Shown: piece after piece, positions 1-11,589 of the stretch
How positions within the stretch are numbered: the first letter of the stretch is position 1
Layout: each line of letters begins with the position of its first letter
Assembly (NCBI RefSeq): GCF_027158005.1
Contig: NZ_JAPVLQ010000004.1
Location: forward strand, 124,001 to 188,000
From: Rhodococcus sp. H36-A4
GTDB lineage: Bacteria; Actinomycetota; Actinomycetes; Mycobacteriales; Mycobacteriaceae
Length of the DNA: 64,000 nucleotides
Direction of reading: 5' to 3'
Notes under the pieces: generated by a model
What the model was told of the DNA's origin: nothing
Seen by the model: the letters and a program-made list of their open reading frames with translations, nothing else
The model's database searches: none
Program-made: the position numbers and the translations under genes

Positions 1-1635
1 CGAGCGTCCCGGATCGCCCTGGCGGCCTGCGCGGCCACGAAGTTGATTGTCGAGCCTCTCGGTCGTGTGCCGACCGGTTCCGACCACGAGGAGCCCGCCG
101 AGTTCGGCCACTCGGTCCTTGGCGGCTTTCGTATCGGAACCGGGTCCACCGAGCTTGATATCGGTTCCTCTTCCGGCAATCTGAGTCGACACTGTGACCG
201 CTCCGATCACGCCGGCAGCCGCGATGACGCCGGCTTCCTCGGCGTCGTTCTTCGCGTTCAACACGACGACCGGAACTCCCTGCTTTTGAAGCTGCTCGGC
301 CAGGTCCTCGGATTCGGCAACGTCGTGAGTGCCGATGAGAATCGGTTGTTCTCGCTCGTGAACCTCCTTCACGAAGGCCACCACCGCCGCATTTTTGTTC
401 GAGGCAGTGTCGTAGACACGGTCGGGCTCGTCGATTCGAATGTTCGGCTGGTTGGGCGCAATCAGCGAGACACCAAGCCCGTAGAACTTCTTGAGCTGTT
501 CGCCGGCGGCCAGCGCAGTACCGGTCATTCCGCACACCGTCTGATATCTACCGATCAGAGCCTGCACGGTGATCGTGTCGAGAATCTCCCCAGTCTCCGT
601 CGGCTTCAGTCCTTCCTTGGTCTCCACCGCAGCTTGGAGGCCGTCCGGCCACCGTTGCAACTCGGCAACGCGCCCACGAGAGGCATTGATCAACTGGACC
701 CTCCCGTCCCGGACGATGTAATGCACGTCGCGCTGGACCAGCACCTGAGCGTGCAGCGCCACGTTGACCGCAACCAAGGTGGTCCCGACGTGCTCCTCCG
801 AGTACAGATCGATGTCGCCGAATTCCTTCTCCAACCGGGCTGCGCCCTCGTCGGTGAGAAAGACGTTTCTGCTGTCGGCATCGGTGTCGAAATCGGTGCT
901 CTCCGTCAAACCTCGAATGGCCTCGAACACCTTCGACGTGGGCACATCCTTCTGTACCGATCCTGCAAGGACCAAGGGAACGAGTGCTTCGTCGACGAGT
1001 ACCGAATCGGCCTCGTCTATCAGCGCGACGTCAGGAGTCGGCGCTACCAGATCGGCGATGTCGTCGACCAGATGATCACGAAGAACGTCGAATCCGATCT
1101 CGTTGACCGAGGCGTACGTGACGTCACAGGCATATGCCTTTCGTCGTTCCTCGGACGTCGAGGACTCGGTGACCGACCCGACCGTCAGCCCCAGCATCTC
1201 GTACAACGGTGCCATCCAGGCGGCGTCGCGTCGGGCGAGGAAGTCGTTGATGGAGATGACATGCACACGACGGCCGGAGAGCACATAGCCGCCTGCCGCG
1301 ACCGCGCCCGCAATCGTCTTTCCCTCACCGGTTGCCATCTCGACCACGTCGCCCGCCATCATCCGGACGGCCGCGAGCAGCTGAACGTCGAAAGGCCGCA
1401 GCTCGACGGCACGATCGCTCGCTTCACGAACGAGCGCCAGGTAGCGCGGAGCGTCGAGGTCTTCGCTTCTGTCGACGCGAAGCGATGTCGCCGCCGCGGT
1501 GAGCTCGGAGTCGGTGAGACCACGCGCCCAGTCCTCGTGTTCGGACGCCAGGTCCACCCGACTTCTGGAGCGAGCTTGACCCTTCTGCGCCGAACGGCCG
1601 AGTACTCGCCAGAGTCGATCAGAACCCAATGCCAT
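1..1635 (-). CDS. secA2: Accessory preprotein translocase ATPase SecA2 (partial, C-terminus outside window)
   Basis: The minus strand encodes at least 545 residues with no stop before the window edge, so the gene is cut at its 3' end. SecA proteins are ATP-driven motors that push proteins through SecYEG. Visible motifs are the Walker A stretch MATGEGKT (about residues 105-112), the DEAD-type box IDEADS, and the second-motor signature [13 protein letters not shown] followed by [11 protein letters not shown]. The compact N-terminus and these motif variants look like actinobacterial SecA2, which exports a subset of proteins, rather than housekeeping SecA1; that paralogue assignment is from memory. 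The ATG at 1635 opens MALGSDRLW. Divergent from msrB-msrA. Confidence 0.9.
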   Translation of the reverse strand, partial: MALGSDRLWRVLGRSAQKGQARSRSRVDLASEHEDWARGLTDSELTAAATSLRVDRSEDLDAPRYLALVREASDRAVELRPFDVQLLAAVRMMAGDVVEMATGEGKTIAGAVAAGGYVLSGRRVHVISINDFLARRDAAWMAPLYEMLGLTVGSVTESSTSEERRKAYACDVTYASVNEIGFDVLRDHLVDDIADLVAPTPDVALIDEADSVLVDEALVPLVLAGSVQKDVPTSKVFEAIRGLTESTDFDTDADSRNVFLTDEGAARLEKEFGDIDLYSEEHVGTTLVAVNVALHAQVLVQRDVHYIVRDGRVQLINASRGRVAELQRWPDGLQAAVETKEGLKPTETGEILDTITVQALIGRYQTVCGMTGTALAAGEQLKKFYGLGVSLIAPNQPNIRIDEPDRVYDTASNKNAAVVAFVKEVHEREQPILIGTHDVAESEDLAEQLQKQGVPVVVLNAKNDAEEAGVIAAAGVIGAVTVSTQIAGRGTDIKLGGPGSDTKAAKDRVAELGGLLVVGTGRHTTERLDNQLRGRAGRQGDPGRS

Positions 1636-1809
1636 CTACCAATCCCTACTTGCGAAGAAAAATCAACGGTGCCTCAGTACCTCTTTCTCCCAGCCTACTG
1701 AAGCGACAAGCTGGACCGGATGAACCGGATGACACGGGAATTATGCAAAGAGACAGTTGTTGATTCATTTGGGTTCTTCAGCGAAGAGAACCGCAGGAAG
1801 GACGAGAAG

Positions 1810-2289
1810 ATGTCGCATTCGTACAGCAAGGACGAGCAGTCACTCGATCGGTTGACTCCCGAGCAGTTCCGAGTAACTCAGAAAAACGGCACCGAGCGAG
1901 CTTTCGACAACGAATACTGGGATAACCACGAGCGTGGTCTGTACGTGGACGTCGTAACGGGCGAGCCGTTGTTCTCCTCGGCGGACAAATTCGAATCTCA
2001 CTCTGGGTGGCCGAGCTTCACCAGGCCCGTCGCGCCGCAGAATGTGGTTGCGAAGCGAGATTTCAGCCACCTGATGGTTCGCACCGAAATACGGTCCGCG
2101 AACGGGGACTCTCACCTGGGACACCTTTTCGAAGATGGTCCGAAGGTCGATGGTGGCTTGCGGTACTGCATGAACTCGGCAGCGCTGCGGTTCATCCCCG
2201 TCGATCGCCTCGAGGCCGAGGGTTACGGTGACTATCGCGCACAGGTCGACAGCATCGAAGATAGTTCAGACGAAGGAGCGCAGAAGTGA
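1810..2289 (+). CDS. msrB: Peptide-methionine (R)-S-oxide reductase MsrB
   Basis: A 159-residue SelR-domain protein that reduces methionine-R-sulfoxide in oxidised proteins. The catalytic cysteine is in RYCMN near the C-terminus, with the family motifs [17 protein letters not shown] and DSHLGHLF. It is the only cysteine in the protein: the two zinc-binding CxxC pairs and the resolving cysteine of many MsrBs (GCGWPSF, here HSGWPSF) are absent, so recycling probably depends on an intermolecular partner. The start at 1810 is preceded by AGGAAGG; an in-frame start at 1720 would add a non-conserved extension. The stop overlaps the msrA start by 4 bp (GTGA), so the two are co-translated. Confidence 0.93.
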   Translation: MSHSYSKDEQSLDRLTPEQFRVTQKNGTERAFDNEYWDNHERGLYVDVVTGEPLFSSADKFESHSGWPSFTRPVAPQNVVAKRDFSHLMVRTEIRSANGDSHLGHLFEDGPKVDGGLRYCMNSAALRFIPVDRLEAEGYGDYRAQVDSIEDSSDEGAQK

Positions 2290-2804
2290 CTACATCTACG
2301 GAGACCGCCATCCTCGCCGGAGGCTGCTTCTGGGGAGCACAAGAACTGATCAGGCATCGGCCGGGTGTTGCCTCTACTCGCGTCGGATACTCCGGGGGTG
2401 ACGTCGCCAACGCGACCTACCGAAATCACGGAACCCACGCCGAGTCCGTGGAAATCGTTTTCGATCCGGAGCAGATCTCCTACCGCGACATCCTGGAGTT
2501 CTTCTTTCAGATCCACGACCCTTCCACGAAGAACCGTCAGGGCAACGATGTCGGCGTCAGCTACCGCTCGGCGATTTATTACACGAGCGAGGAGCAGAAG
2601 CGCGTCGCCCTCGACACGATCGCCGATGTAGATGCGTCGGGTCTGTGGCCGGGCAAGGTCGTCACCGAGGTGGAGTCGGCCGGACCGTTCTGGGAGGCAG
2701 AGCCCGAGCATCAGGACTACCTGCAGAACTACCCGAGTGGCTACACGTGTCACTTCGTTCGTCCCGGCTGGAAGCTTCCACACCGCGAAGCCGCCACCAG
2801 CTGA
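2286..2804 (+). CDS. msrA: Peptide-methionine (S)-S-oxide reductase MsrA
   Basis: A 172-residue MsrA, the stereo-specific partner of MsrB, reducing methionine-S-sulfoxide. The catalytic motif GGCFWG lies at about residues 12-17 and a second cysteine, in GYTCHF near the C-terminus, is a candidate resolving residue. [13 protein letters not shown] and [12 protein letters not shown] are typical family blocks. It starts with GTG at 2286 inside the msrB stop region (GTGA overlap), making a two-gene repair operon closed by the palindrome at 2825-2852. Confidence 0.95.
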   Translation: MTTSTETAILAGGCFWGAQELIRHRPGVASTRVGYSGGDVANATYRNHGTHAESVEIVFDPEQISYRDILEFFFQIHDPSTKNRQGNDVGVSYRSAIYYTSEEQKRVALDTIADVDASGLWPGKVVTEVESAGPFWEAEPEHQDYLQNYPSGYTCHFVRPGWKLPHREAATS

Positions 2805-2824
2805 CGAGCGCATCTTCACGTGTT

Positions 2825-2852
2825 GTGGCCCCGAGCTCGAGCTCGGGGCCAC
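2825..2852 (+). terminator. Perfect 28-bp palindrome downstream of msrA
   Basis: GTGGCCCCGAGCTC is followed directly by its reverse complement, giving a GC-rich 14-bp arm 20 bp after the msrA stop. There is no clear T-run, only a short pyrimidine stretch, so this is terminator-like rather than a textbook intrinsic terminator. Confidence 0.6.
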
Positions 2853-2997
2853 TTCTCGTTCGGGGCAATACTCGAGATCCCGGTGACGGTCCGCTGATTG
2901 CTCGTCCCGTGGGGTGGACCAGTATCGTGGGCGCCAGCAGGCCTCATCGACGATCAACGACCGAGTACCGCCGAAAAGTCGGAGCATTCAACTTCCC

Positions 2998-5124
2998 ATG
3001 CATGTCCAGCCCCAATTTCTCGCCGGCGACGAGAACGAGGCGACGGCCCCACCGCGCCCGACCTCGGCCTCCGAAGTACGGGTAGATCTCAACGGACTCC
3101 GTGGGATCGCTATCGCCCTCGTCGTCGTCTTCCACATCTGGATGGGACGGGTCTCCGGCGGCGTCGACGTCTTCCTGACGTTGAGCGGCTTCTTCTTCAC
3201 TGCCTCGCTCCTTCGCACCGCGCAGTCCGGCGGAAGTATCGATCCGATCACGCGGGTTCGACGAATTCTACGCAGGCTCGGACCCCCACTGATGGTGGTT
3301 CTGGCTGCTGTCGCCCTTGCCGCCCTGGCTCTTCTGCCCCGCACTCGATGGGCAGACGTAGGCGATCAGCTGATATCTGCAGTGTTCTTCTACACGAACT
3401 GGCAACTTGCGTGGACGGCACAGGACTATCTGGCAGCGGACCAGAGTGTCAGCCCGGTTCAACATCTCTGGTCCGTAGCCGTGCAGTTCCAGTTCTATCT
3501 GCTCGCGATGGCTGTCGTCTTCGGCCTCGCTTGGATCGTCCGTCGTTCCAGGGTTGGGCGGCAGATGAGCCCGCCTGCCGGTCTCTACCTCGTGTTGTTC
3601 GCAGGTGCCGCGCTTCTGTCCTTCGTCTACGCCGCAGATGGCACCAGCGAAATGCAGTCGTGGAACTACTACGACACCGGAGCACGCTTGTGGGAGATCC
3701 TGATCGGAGCGGCAATCGCAGCATTGTTCGCGGCCCGCCAAGCCCGCGACCGCCCGGCACACCGATGGCGGGACGGGCAGTCGTGGGTCGGTCGGTGGGC
3801 GCGCACGCTGCTCGCCGTCGCCGGACTGACGGCCATCGCCCTGTGCGGGTTCGTTCTCGACGGCGTCCGGGAGTTCCCTGGCCCGTGGGCGCTGCTGCCC
3901 GTCTCGGCGACCGTCGCGCTGATTCTCGCCGGCCCGGCGACCCCCGTCGCGCAGCTGATGAGCACACGGTTCGGAGTGTGGCTGGGCTCGATTGCCTTCC
4001 CCCTGTACCTGTGGCACTGGCCGATCCTGATCTTCGCGTTGTTCTTGACCGGCGAGCCATCCGCCGGCCCGACTCTGGGATCGGTCATTATCGTCTTGTC
4101 GGTACTTCTCGCAATGGCAACAGTTCACTTGGTCGAAAAGCCATTGCAATCGCCTGACACATCGGCCCCCAAAGTGTTGATCACCGTCGTGTCAACGGTG
4201 ACAGCAGCCGTCGTGGTCTGTGGTTCTCTCGGATGGAACTACTACATCGAACGCTCCGTCGCTGACCTGCAGGCCGGCGGCATCGTCGATACATCTACGC
4301 ATCCGGGCGCACTCGTTCTCACCGACAGCGCACTCGCCGAGGACGCCGAGGTAGTACCCGCATTGTTCTCCGCGCCTGCAGACCTCCCCATCACGACGAT
4401 CGAGGGATGCATCGCGGACTTCGATACCCGTGACGTCATCAGCTGCGAGTACGGGAACAAAGGTTCCGAACGGACCATAGCCCTGGCTGGAGGTTCGCAC
4501 GCCGAGCAGTGGATTACCGCCCTGGACCAACTCGGACGCGAGAAAGGGTTTCGTGTAGTCACCTATCTCAAGATGGGGTGTCCACTCACCGTCGGAAGCA
4601 TGCCGATGCTCGGTGACAGCGAATACCCCGGTTGTCTCGACTGGACCGACTCCGTTCTCGGCGAAATCGAGCGGAACAAACCCGACTACGTCTTCACCAA
4701 CTCCACGCGTCCACATCCCGACGACCACGGCGACGTCACCCCGGATTCGTACGTACAGGTGTGGGCCCAGCTGGCCGATCACGGAGTACCGGTTCTCGGC
4801 GTCCGCGACAATCCATGGCTCGATCGCGACGGCGTTGCGTACCGAGCGGCCGACTGTTTGGCCGAAGGTGGAACCTCTACGTCATGCGGAGTGCCCCGCC
4901 AGAACGCTTTCTCCCCACTCGACCCGGCGCTGGCCGCGTCGTTCCGTTACCCAGGCGTACATCTACTCGACCTTTCCAACGCACTGTGCGACGGTCCGGT
5001 ATGCCGGGTGATTCAGGGCAACGTCCTCGTCTATCGCGACGAGCATCACCTCACCGCAACGTACGTTCGCACTCTGACAACCGAGTTGAGTCGGCAGATT
5101 GCGTCGGCGACCGGTTGGTGGTGA
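2998..5124 (+). CDS. OatA-like membrane acyltransferase (acyltransferase 3 family plus SGNH domain)
   Basis: About 708 residues. The N-terminal half (roughly residues 30-400) is an acyltransferase-3 domain with about ten hydrophobic segments, beginning at LNGLRGIAIALVVVFH with the conserved histidine. The C-terminal half is a predicted extracytoplasmic SGNH-hydrolase-like domain: LAGGSHAEQW holds the block I serine and YRDEHHLTATY carries the Asp-His pair. Such fusions O-acetylate peptidoglycan or other envelope glycans; the substrate here cannot be told. Start chosen at ATG 2998 (GGAG 13 bp upstream); an in-frame GTG at 2914 is possible. Single gene between the msr operon and the trehalose operon. 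Confidence 0.87.
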   Translation: MHVQPQFLAGDENEATAPPRPTSASEVRVDLNGLRGIAIALVVVFHIWMGRVSGGVDVFLTLSGFFFTASLLRTAQSGGSIDPITRVRRILRRLGPPLMVVLAAVALAALALLPRTRWADVGDQLISAVFFYTNWQLAWTAQDYLAADQSVSPVQHLWSVAVQFQFYLLAMAVVFGLAWIVRRSRVGRQMSPPAGLYLVLFAGAALLSFVYAADGTSEMQSWNYYDTGARLWEILIGAAIAALFAARQARDRPAHRWRDGQSWVGRWARTLLAVAGLTAIALCGFVLDGVREFPGPWALLPVSATVALILAGPATPVAQLMSTRFGVWLGSIAFPLYLWHWPILIFALFLTGEPSAGPTLGSVIIVLSVLLAMATVHLVEKPLQSPDTSAPKVLITVVSTVTAAVVVCGSLGWNYYIERSVADLQAGGIVDTSTHPGALVLTDSALAEDAEVVPALFSAPADLPITTIEGCIADFDTRDVISCEYGNKGSERTIALAGGSHAEQWITALDQLGREKGFRVVTYLKMGCPLTVGSMPMLGDSEYPGCLDWTDSVLGEIERNKPDYVFTNSTRPHPDDHGDVTPDSYVQVWAQLADHGVPVLGVRDNPWLDRDGVAYRAADCLAEGGTSTSCGVPRQNAFSPLDPALAASFRYPGVHLLDLSNALCDGPVCRVIQGNVLVYRDEHHLTATYVRTLTTELSRQIASATGWW

Positions 5125-5145
5125 GCCGGCTACACCGGGCCACAG

Positions 5146-5151
5146 TAAGGT
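5146..5151 (+). promoter_or_regulatory. Putative leaderless -10 box of glgX
   Basis: TAAGGT fits the actinobacterial TANNNT -10 pattern and ends 6 bases before the glgX ATG, the spacing expected if transcription begins at the start codon. No good Shine-Dalgarno sequence precedes the ATG. Inference from sequence only. Confidence 0.4.
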
Positions 5152-5157
5152 TGTCCC

Positions 5158-7434
<2,277 letters not shown>

Positions 7435-7437
7435 CCT

Positions 7438-9792
7438 ATGCCGATCCCGTCCAGCACGTATCGACTTCAACTGCGCGGGGATGGATTCACTCTCGACGAC
7501 GCCCGAGACCTCGTCGACTATCTCGACGATCTCGGCGTCACCCATGCGTACCTGTCTCCAATCCTGACAGCTACCGAAGGCTCGACGCACGGGTACGACG
7601 TCGTGGATCCGCAGACGATCTCTGCTGCTCTCGGTGGTCGGGCAGCATTCGAGGCACTCGTGACCGAGCTTCACTCACGGGGAATGGGTGTGATCGTCGA
7701 CATCGTGCCCAATCACGTCGGTGTCGAAGACCCGCAGCAGAACGCGTGGTGGTGGGATGTTCTCGCTCGTGGCAGAGATTCCGAACACGCCGACTGGTTC
7801 GACATCGACTGGCGCAGCGACAACGGCACCGATGGAAAGATCGCCCTCCCGGTACTCGGATCCGAAGAGGACACAAGGGAACTGGCGATCGACCGGTCCG
7901 GTGACAAGCCTCTGCTCGCGTATTACGACCACAGGTTTCCGATCGCCGAGGGAACCGAGGACGGTGACGCCGAGCAGGTACATGCCCGTCAGGCCTACCG
8001 TTTGGTCAGCTGGAAGGCGGGCCTGGTCGGCTACCGACGATTCTTCTCGGTCAATGGCCTTGCCGGACTTCGCCAAGAAGACTATGACGTCTTCACCGCC
8101 TCGCACCAGCAGGTCAGCAGCTGGATGTCGGACGGGCTCGTCGACGGTCTGCGAGTCGATCACCCGGATGGCCTCGCCGATCCGGCCGGTTACCTGACCG
8201 AACTCCGAGAGGTGATCGGTCCGGACCGTTGGCTGGTAGTGGAAAAGATCCTCGCGCGCGGCGAACCCCTGGACGAATCTCTGCCGGTCGACGGAACCAC
8301 CGGATACGACGCTCTAGCCGATCTCGGCGGGGTGTTCATCGACCCGAACGGTGCGGAGGCCCTCGGCGAGCTGTCGCGGGTCTACACGGGTGTAGTCAAC
8401 GATACGAGATGGCTTCACGAGACCGAGCGGGCCTTGAAAGTCTCTGTCGCACAAGGTGATCTGGCGCCCGAGGTTTCTCGCCTGAGCCGTGCGATCGCGC
8501 GGGAGTCCTCAGCGGCCATCTCTCACGAAGGCATTGCTGCCGCGGTGGTCGCACTGGTGTCTCGGATGCCGTACTACAGATCCGATTACGCCCCTCTCGC
8601 CGGCACTGTCGCAAGAGTCGTCGGCGAGGTACGCGCGAACGACCCGGCCCTCGGAGCCGGCCTCGATGCGGTGACAACCGCGCTCATTCGTGGCACCGAA
8701 TCAGCCGCGCGGTTCGAGCAGGTATGCGGGGCCGTGACGGCCAAGGGCGTCGAGGATTGCCTGTTCTATCGCGCGACCCGGCTCATCTCGCTGCAGGAGG
8801 TCGGCGGCGATCCCGCCGAATTCGGCATCAGCCCAGCGCAGTTCCATCTCGCATCCGCGGACCGAGCCGTACGGTGGCCCGCCGCGATGACGACACTGTC
8901 CACTCATGACACCAAGCGCGGCGAGGATGTTCGTGCCCGCATCGGCGTGCTGTCGCAGACGCCCGAACTCTGGGCGCGCTGCCTGACCGACTGGGAACTG
9001 CTCGCGCCGAGCCCGGACGGGGCAACCGGACTATTCCTGTGGCAGAACGTCTTCGGGGTATGGCCCGCTGACGGCACGATCACCGAAGAATTTCGAGCCC
9101 GGCTTCACGCCTATGCCGAGAAAGCCGTCCGCGAAGCCGGTCTCCGCACCGGATGGAACGACGTCGAGACGACGTTCGAATCCTCTGTCCACGATTGGCT
9201 CGACTCCATCACGGCGGGGTCGATCGCTGAATCGGTCAGCATGCTGGTCTCGCGGCTCGATCCCCACGGCCGCAGCGACGCACTCGGACAGAAGCTTCTG
9301 CACCTCGTCGGGCCTGGTGTGCCCGACGTCTACCAAGGCACCGAACTGTGGGAGGACTCGCTCGTCGACCCGGACAACCGGCGCCCCGTCGACTACTCGG
9401 TGCGACGTGAACATCTCGCAGATACCGGCATACCCGTCGTCGACGGCAGCGGTGCGGCGAAATTCCATCTCGTCCGCACTGCGCTCCGACTCCGGCGTGA
9501 ACGGCCGGACAGTTTCGTCGGTGGAACTTACGCGCCCATCTACGCCGTCGGATCCGCTGCGCCGCACGTCCTCGGATTCGCCCGCGGATCGGTACTCGCT
9601 GAACCCGATGTGATAGCCCTTGCCACCCGCCATTCGCTGACGCTCGCATCACAGGGTTGGGGATCGACAGCGGTGGTACTCCCCGACGGACAGTGGCGCG
9701 ATCGTCTGACCGATTCCGTGTTCACGGGCGAGATTTCAGCGGAGGTGCTCTTCGCTTCGTTGCCCGTGGCATTGCTGGTACGCGAGAACTGA
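7438..9792 (+). CDS. treY: Malto-oligosyltrehalose synthase TreY
   Basis: A 784-residue GH13 enzyme that isomerises the reducing-end alpha-1,4 bond of maltodextrins to an alpha,alpha-1,1 bond, making maltooligosyl trehalose. Family blocks: STYRLQL near the start, DIVPNHVG, GLRVDHPDGLADP (nucleophile Asp), VVEKIL (acid Glu) and LSTHDTKRGED. GPGVPDVYQGTELW near residue 625 is typical of TreY. ATG at 7438, nearly abutting glgX. Product passes to TreZ. Confidence 0.96.
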   Translation: MPIPSSTYRLQLRGDGFTLDDARDLVDYLDDLGVTHAYLSPILTATEGSTHGYDVVDPQTISAALGGRAAFEALVTELHSRGMGVIVDIVPNHVGVEDPQQNAWWWDVLARGRDSEHADWFDIDWRSDNGTDGKIALPVLGSEEDTRELAIDRSGDKPLLAYYDHRFPIAEGTEDGDAEQVHARQAYRLVSWKAGLVGYRRFFSVNGLAGLRQEDYDVFTASHQQVSSWMSDGLVDGLRVDHPDGLADPAGYLTELREVIGPDRWLVVEKILARGEPLDESLPVDGTTGYDALADLGGVFIDPNGAEALGELSRVYTGVVNDTRWLHETERALKVSVAQGDLAPEVSRLSRAIARESSAAISHEGIAAAVVALVSRMPYYRSDYAPLAGTVARVVGEVRANDPALGAGLDAVTTALIRGTESAARFEQVCGAVTAKGVEDCLFYRATRLISLQEVGGDPAEFGISPAQFHLASADRAVRWPAAMTTLSTHDTKRGEDVRARIGVLSQTPELWARCLTDWELLAPSPDGATGLFLWQNVFGVWPADGTITEEFRARLHAYAEKAVREAGLRTGWNDVETTFESSVHDWLDSITAGSIAESVSMLVSRLDPHGRSDALGQKLLHLVGPGVPDVYQGTELWEDSLVDPDNRRPVDYSVRREHLADTGIPVVDGSGAAKFHLVRTALRLRRERPDSFVGGTYAPIYAVGSAAPHVLGFARGSVLAEPDVIALATRHSLTLASQGWGSTAVVLPDGQWRDRLTDSVFTGEISAEVLFASLPVALLVREN

Positions 9793-9804
9793 GGAGCTGC
9801 ACCC

Positions 9805-11559
9805 ATGATCCACCGTTTCCAAGTGTGGGCACCGACCCCCGAGAAGGTTCGACTGCATCTGGACGGCGACGTTCATGACATGGATCGTCAGGCCGACGGT
9901 TGGTGGTTCACCGAGAAGGAAGCTCAGCCGGACAGCCGATACGGGTTCCTTGTCGACCAGGACGACACCGTGATTCCGGATCCCCGTTCGCCGCGTCAAC
10001 CGGACGGGGTGCACGCTCCTTCACAGCTGTACAGAGTGGACGAGTCGAAGTGGACCGATTCGACATGGACGGGCCGACAACTGCCAGGTGGCGCACTGTA
10101 CGAGTTGCACATCGGAACCTTCACTCCCGAAGGCACATTCGACGCTGCCATCACCAAGCTCGACCATCTCGTCGACCTCGGTGTCACCTTCGTCGAGGTG
10201 ATGCCGGTCAACGGGTTCAACGGCACCCACAACTGGGGTTACGACGGTGTGCTCTGGTACACCGTTCATGAGCCGTACGGTGGGCCGGAAGGTTTGCAGC
10301 GCTTCGTCGATGCCTGTCACCGACGGGGACTCGGAGTGGTACTCGACGTGGTCTACAACCATTTCGGCCCATCCGGCAACTACCTCGACCGCTTCGGACC
10401 GTATCTCGCTCAGGGGTCCAATTCGTGGGGCCAAGCGATCAACTACTCCGAGGCCGATTCGGGGCCGGTGCGGCGCTACGCAATCGAGAACGCGCTTCGA
10501 TGGTTCTCCGAGTTCCACATCGACGGGCTCCGGCTCGATGCAGTCCATGCCATCGTCGACCACACTGCCGTCCACCTGCTCGAAGAATTGACTGTGGACA
10601 CGCGTCGACTGTCGGCTCATCTAGGACGCCCACTGACTCTGATAGCCGAAAGCGACCTCAACGACCCCAGCCTCATCACTGCGCGGTCCGGCGGCGGATA
10701 TGGCCTGGATGCGCAGTGGGACGACGACATTCACCATGCGATCCATGCTGCGGTGTCCGGTGAAAGACAGGGGTACTACGGAGATTTCGGTTCGCTGCAG
10801 ACGTTGGCGAATACCCTGCGCCACGGATTCTTTCATGCGGGGACATACTCGAGCTTCCGAGGCCGGACGCATGGCCGTCCCATCGACACCCGCCGAATTC
10901 CGGCGAGTTCGTTCGTTACGTACACCACGACGCACGATCAGATCGGCAACCGTGCGACCGGTGACCGACCGGGCTTCTATCTCGATCCCGGTCAGTTGGC
11001 AGTCAAGGCCGCATTGGTGTTGGCCTCCCCCTACACACCGATGTTGTTCATGGGTGAAGAGTGGGGCGCGTCGACACCGTTTCAATTCTTCACCTCACAC
11101 CCCGAACCCGAGCTGGGTAAGGCGACTGCCGATGGCCGCAAAGCGGAGTTCGCCGAGCATGGTTGGGACCGCGCGGACATTCCCGACCCTCAGGATCCGG
11201 AGACATTCCAGCGATCGACACTGGACTGGTCCGAACTCGGCGCCGGCGACCACGCGCAGCTACTCCAGATCTACCGCGATCTACTGTCCTTACGTCGTGA
11301 ATACCCAGAGTTGACCGATCCGTGGCTCGAGAACTTTTCCGTCGACTACGACGAGGACGAGCGCTGGATCGTACTGCACCGCGGATCGCTACGACTGGCC
11401 TGCAACCTTGCACCGGACGAGGTTACGGTCCCGGTCGGCGGCACCCCTCTCCTGTCCTGGAGTCCGCCGACCTCGAACGAAACAGGCTCGGCCACAACCA
11501 TCCCCGGCCATTCGTTCACCATCCTCGCAACCAACGCGCCTGCGGCTACGAAGTCGTGA
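9805..11559 (+). CDS. treZ: Malto-oligosyltrehalose trehalohydrolase TreZ
   Basis: A 584-residue GH13 enzyme that cleaves the bond next to the trehalosyl unit, releasing trehalose and a shortened maltodextrin. An N-terminal E-set domain (FQVWAPTPEKVRLHLDGD) is followed by the barrel with ALYELHIGTFTPEGTF, DVVYNHFGPSGNYL, GLRLDAVHAI (nucleophile Asp), LIAESDLNDP (acid Glu) and TTHDQIGNRA. The start has GAGGAG 9 bp upstream. Last gene of the trehalose operon, convergent with the MFS exporter 30 bp away. Confidence 0.96.
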   Translation: MIHRFQVWAPTPEKVRLHLDGDVHDMDRQADGWWFTEKEAQPDSRYGFLVDQDDTVIPDPRSPRQPDGVHAPSQLYRVDESKWTDSTWTGRQLPGGALYELHIGTFTPEGTFDAAITKLDHLVDLGVTFVEVMPVNGFNGTHNWGYDGVLWYTVHEPYGGPEGLQRFVDACHRRGLGVVLDVVYNHFGPSGNYLDRFGPYLAQGSNSWGQAINYSEADSGPVRRYAIENALRWFSEFHIDGLRLDAVHAIVDHTAVHLLEELTVDTRRLSAHLGRPLTLIAESDLNDPSLITARSGGGYGLDAQWDDDIHHAIHAAVSGERQGYYGDFGSLQTLANTLRHGFFHAGTYSSFRGRTHGRPIDTRRIPASSFVTYTTTHDQIGNRATGDRPGFYLDPGQLAVKAALVLASPYTPMLFMGEEWGASTPFQFFTSHPEPELGKATADGRKAEFAEHGWDRADIPDPQDPETFQRSTLDWSELGAGDHAQLLQIYRDLLSLRREYPELTDPWLENFSVDYDEDERWIVLHRGSLRLACNLAPDEVTVPVGGTPLLSWSPPTSNETGSATTIPGHSFTILATNAPAATKS

Positions 11560-11589
11560 ACGAGACCGCAGACGGTTGAGCCGACCCGG

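Noticed and set aside
43-1701. 552-residue plus-strand open frame over secA2
   Set aside because: No recognisable motifs and arginine/valine-rich composition; the minus strand carries clear SecA motifs.
2232-2987. 251-residue minus-strand frame opposite msrA
   Set aside because: Crosses the msrA terminator palindrome and shows no family motif.
2898-4157. 419-residue Arg/Pro-rich plus-strand frame
   Set aside because: Out-of-frame shadow of the acyltransferase; low-complexity composition typical of high-GC shadows.
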